Positions 6,832 through 8,064 of a stretch of DNA of 8,064 bases are shown here, piece by piece. The DNA lies in assembly GCA_027296665.1 (NCBI GenBank), contig JAPUIV010000256.1, positions 1 through 8,064 of the forward strand. Reading direction: 5' to 3'. Position 1 is the stretch's first letter. Each line of letters starts with the position of its first letter. Source of the DNA: Acidobacteriota bacterium. GTDB taxonomy: Bacteria; Acidobacteriota; Polarisedimenticolia; JAPUIV01. The translations under genes and the position numbers were made by a program. The notes under the pieces were generated by a model. That model was not told the DNA's origin. It saw only the letters and a program-made list of their open reading frames with translations, and made no database searches.

Positions 6832-7848
6832 ATGGATTGGAAAAACAGGCCCGTCGTCGTGACCGGCGGGGCTTCCTTCATCGGTTCGCATCTCGTGGAT
6901 GCTCTCGTCCAACGAGGCGCGATGGTCTGGGTGGTGGACGATCTCAGCAGCGGCAGGCTTGAGAACCTGGAGGATTCCCTGAAACAGGGCCGGATCGAAT
7001 TCATCCAGGCGGATCTGCGGGAGCCTGGAATCGCCGAACGGATCATGAAGGGAAAGGCAGTGGTGTTTCATCTTGCGGCAGATCACGGTGGACGGGGATA
7101 TGTCGATTTGCACCAGGCCGACTGCGTCGGAAACCTCCTGCTGGATAGCCTCGTCTTTCGGGCCTGCCATACGGGAAAGGTCGAAAAAGTGGTGTACGCC
7201 TCATCGGGTTGCGTGTACCCGAATCATCTACAGAACGATCCGGAACAGGATCTGTATCTCAAGGAGGAAATGGTCGGTCCCCCCTACGATGCCGACAACC
7301 TGTACGGGTGGGCGAAATTGATGGCCGAAATGACGCTCCAGGCTTTTTACCGGGACTACGGGATGAAATCGGCCAATTGTCGGTATTTCACCGTTTACGG
7401 GCCGCGGGGAGTGGAAAACCACGCTGTCATCGCGATGATCGCCCGCGCCTTCCTGGAACAGGATCCCTTCGTGGTGTGGGGAACGGGTGAACAGATACGA
7501 AACTGGACGTACGTATCCGATATCGTACGCGGCACCATACTCGCCGCGGAGAGAATCGACGATGGCGCGGCCGTCAATCTCGGTACCATGGAGAGGGTCC
7601 GGGTCCTGGATGCGGCGCAGGAAGTCCTGCGATACACCAAGCGGCGAACAAGGATCCAGACTCGACCGGAGATGCCAACCGGTCCCTACAACCGCGTGGC
7701 CGACAATTCTCTGGCAAGGAAGCTCCTGGACTGGGAACCCGAGGTGAAGTTCCGGGACGGACTGCACCGGACGATCGATTGGTATTTTTCAACCAAGAAG
7801 GTGGAGGAGGTTCGCCGCGAGTTCGAGGCCAAACTCACCGGGAGGTAG
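6832..7848 (+). CDS. NAD-dependent sugar epimerase/dehydratase, GDP-mannose 3,5-epimerase-like (extended SDR)
   Basis: 338 residues, a standard length for extended SDR enzymes, which remodel nucleotide sugars in the cytoplasm. The N-terminal Rossmann motif is TGGASFIGSH (11-20), with Ser15 where most relatives have the middle glycine. VVDDLSSG (34-41) carries the acidic residue at the end of strand 2, favouring NAD. The active site shows S124/S125, Y158-x3-K162 (YGWAK) and the context SSGCVYP (124-130), with Cys127. HLAADHGGRGY (80-90) and SSGCVYP resemble plant GDP-mannose 3,5-epimerase, where the equivalent cysteine takes part in epimerisation. The second catalytic lysine of that enzyme has no obvious counterpart in PRGVENHAVIAMIARAF (191-207). 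YGPRG (189-193) and GTGEQIRNWTYVSD (217-230) are typical of nucleotide-sugar SDRs. The likely role is making an activated sugar for the polymer. The exact substrate is unknown; UDP-sugar 4-epimerase remains possible. The 3' end overlaps a convergent gene by 14 bases. Confidence 0.9.
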   Translation: MDWKNRPVVVTGGASFIGSHLVDALVQRGAMVWVVDDLSSGRLENLEDSLKQGRIEFIQADLREPGIAERIMKGKAVVFHLAADHGGRGYVDLHQADCVGNLLLDSLVFRACHTGKVEKVVYASSGCVYPNHLQNDPEQDLYLKEEMVGPPYDADNLYGWAKLMAEMTLQAFYRDYGMKSANCRYFTVYGPRGVENHAVIAMIARAFLEQDPFVVWGTGEQIRNWTYVSDIVRGTILAAERIDDGAAVNLGTMERVRVLDAAQEVLRYTKRRTRIQTRPEMPTGPYNRVADNSLARKLLDWEPEVKFRDGLHRTIDWYFSTKKVEEVRREFEAKLTGR

Positions 7849-8062
7849 TTGCGCGTGAATCATGGGATTTCCGGGTGGTTCGGGTTTGGGCGGGGACCGG
7901 GGCGGTTTTTTTGACGGGGTCTTTCCGGATCAGAATGAGCCGGTTCCGGTCTTCGATTCTCCATTCAATCTGCTCTCCCTTCTGGAGGTCGAGGGCCTCC
8001 GCCAGGGCGGCCGGAAAACCGACGTACCATTGTCGGGAGGTTTTTCTTTGGATGAGTTGAAT
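7835..8062 (-). CDS. AbrB/MazE/SpoVT-fold DNA-binding protein, 5' partial
   Basis: Read on the minus strand from the window edge, this frame is open for 75 codons to TGA (7837-7835). The first 46 residues look like one AbrB-type swapped-hairpin domain: IQLIQRKTSRQWYVGFPAAL, then AEALDLQKGEQIEWRIED and RNRLILIRKD. The pattern of basic strand, FPAAL helix start, LxLxKGExIEW and hydrophobic last strand is characteristic of AbrB/MazE proteins. The start is probably only a few codons beyond the edge. The tail after the domain (~30 residues) is rich in Pro, Thr, Arg and Lys, and is encoded opposite the G-rich tract; it includes an A7 run (complement of 7906-7912). The role may be a transcription factor or antitoxin. 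From memory, similar small proteins often sit just upstream of transposase genes, but here the bases downstream of its stop are the epimerase gene, so no transposase follows. No plus-strand gene in this region is as convincing. Confidence 0.72.
   Translation of the reverse strand: MQLIQRKTSRQWYVGFPAALAEALDLQKGEQIEWRIEDRNRLILIRKDPVKKTAPVPAQTRTTRKSHDSRATTSR
7864..7902 (+). other. G-rich tract with quadruplex potential
   Basis: Six runs of three or more G (7864-7866, 7873-7875, 7882-7884, 7888-7890, 7892-7895, 7899-7902) are separated by loops of 1-6 bases. This fits the standard G-quadruplex pattern more than once over. It starts 16 bases after the epimerase stop, so it would lie in the 3' untranslated region of the operon RNA, and it is antisense to the AbrB-like gene's tail. 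The tract is seen; folding and function are inference. Confidence 0.4.
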
Positions 8063-8064
8063 TC

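Noticed and set aside
7899..7914. G-rich stretch followed by T7, resembling an intrinsic terminator for the operon
   Set aside because: The bases before the T-run are almost all G with no complementary C-rich arm, so no stem can form next to it. The T7 is also the complement of Lys codons in the AbrB-like gene.
7779..8060. Plus-strand frame covering the right edge
   Set aside because: It overlaps the epimerase C-terminus and runs antisense to a frame with a clear AbrB-type domain. The product has no recognisable features.
8059..8064. Window ends in the palindrome GAATTC
   Set aside because: The same six bases occur several times inside the window (for example near 178, 3550 and 5238), so the position at the edge carries no biological meaning.

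Overview
The window is one GC-rich (roughly 60% by eye), densely packed stretch of a surface or extracellular polysaccharide biosynthesis cluster. Seven genes lie on the plus strand and one partial gene lies on the minus strand at the right edge. No rRNA, tRNA, CRISPR array, transposase or taxonomic marker gene is present, so the host cannot be named. The gene set (membrane phosphoglycosyltransferase, Wzx-type flippase, Wzy/WaaL-type polymerase or ligase, glycosyltransferases) and the strong CGG/CTG/GTC codon bias fit a GC-rich bacterium using Wzx/Wzy-type polymer assembly. It is probably Gram-negative, but this is not proven.

Layout. Bases 1-807 hold the 3' part of a polyprenyl glycosylphosphotransferase (initiating sugar transferase). 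828-2162 is a Wzx-like flippase. 2156-3562 is an O-antigen ligase/polymerase-like membrane protein. 3559-4734 is a polysaccharide pyruvyl transferase family protein. 4731-5951 is a GT4 glycosyltransferase. 5961-6812 is a WecG/TagA/CpsF (GT26) glycosyltransferase. 6832-7848 is an NAD-dependent sugar epimerase of the SDR superfamily, resembling GDP-mannose 3,5-epimerase. 7835-8062 on the minus strand is a partial AbrB/MazE-fold DNA-binding protein, convergent with the epimerase and overlapping its 3' end by 14 bases. No stretch above 300 bases lacks a gene.

How the genes work together. Gaps between the plus-strand genes are 20 nt or less, and three junctions overlap by 4-7 bases, so they almost certainly form one operon that enters from the left; no promoter is visible inside. 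The likely scheme is as follows. The phosphoglycosyltransferase puts the first sugar phosphate on undecaprenyl phosphate. The GT26 and GT4 enzymes extend it. The epimerase supplies an activated sugar. The pyruvyl transferase family protein may decorate the repeat with an acidic ketal. The flippase exports the lipid-linked unit, and the polymerase/ligase-like protein polymerises or transfers it.

The most unusual local signals are three. A 10-bp perfect inverted repeat encloses the flippase start codon, which sits in the loop of a smaller hairpin. Two adjacent perfect hairpins lie in the 5' coding region of the GT26 gene, in a stretch outside the conserved domain. A G-rich tract with quadruplex potential lies just after the last operon gene, antisense to the AbrB-like gene. 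I found no clear evidence of an undescribed multi-gene system; this is a recognisable polysaccharide cluster with some variant enzymes.
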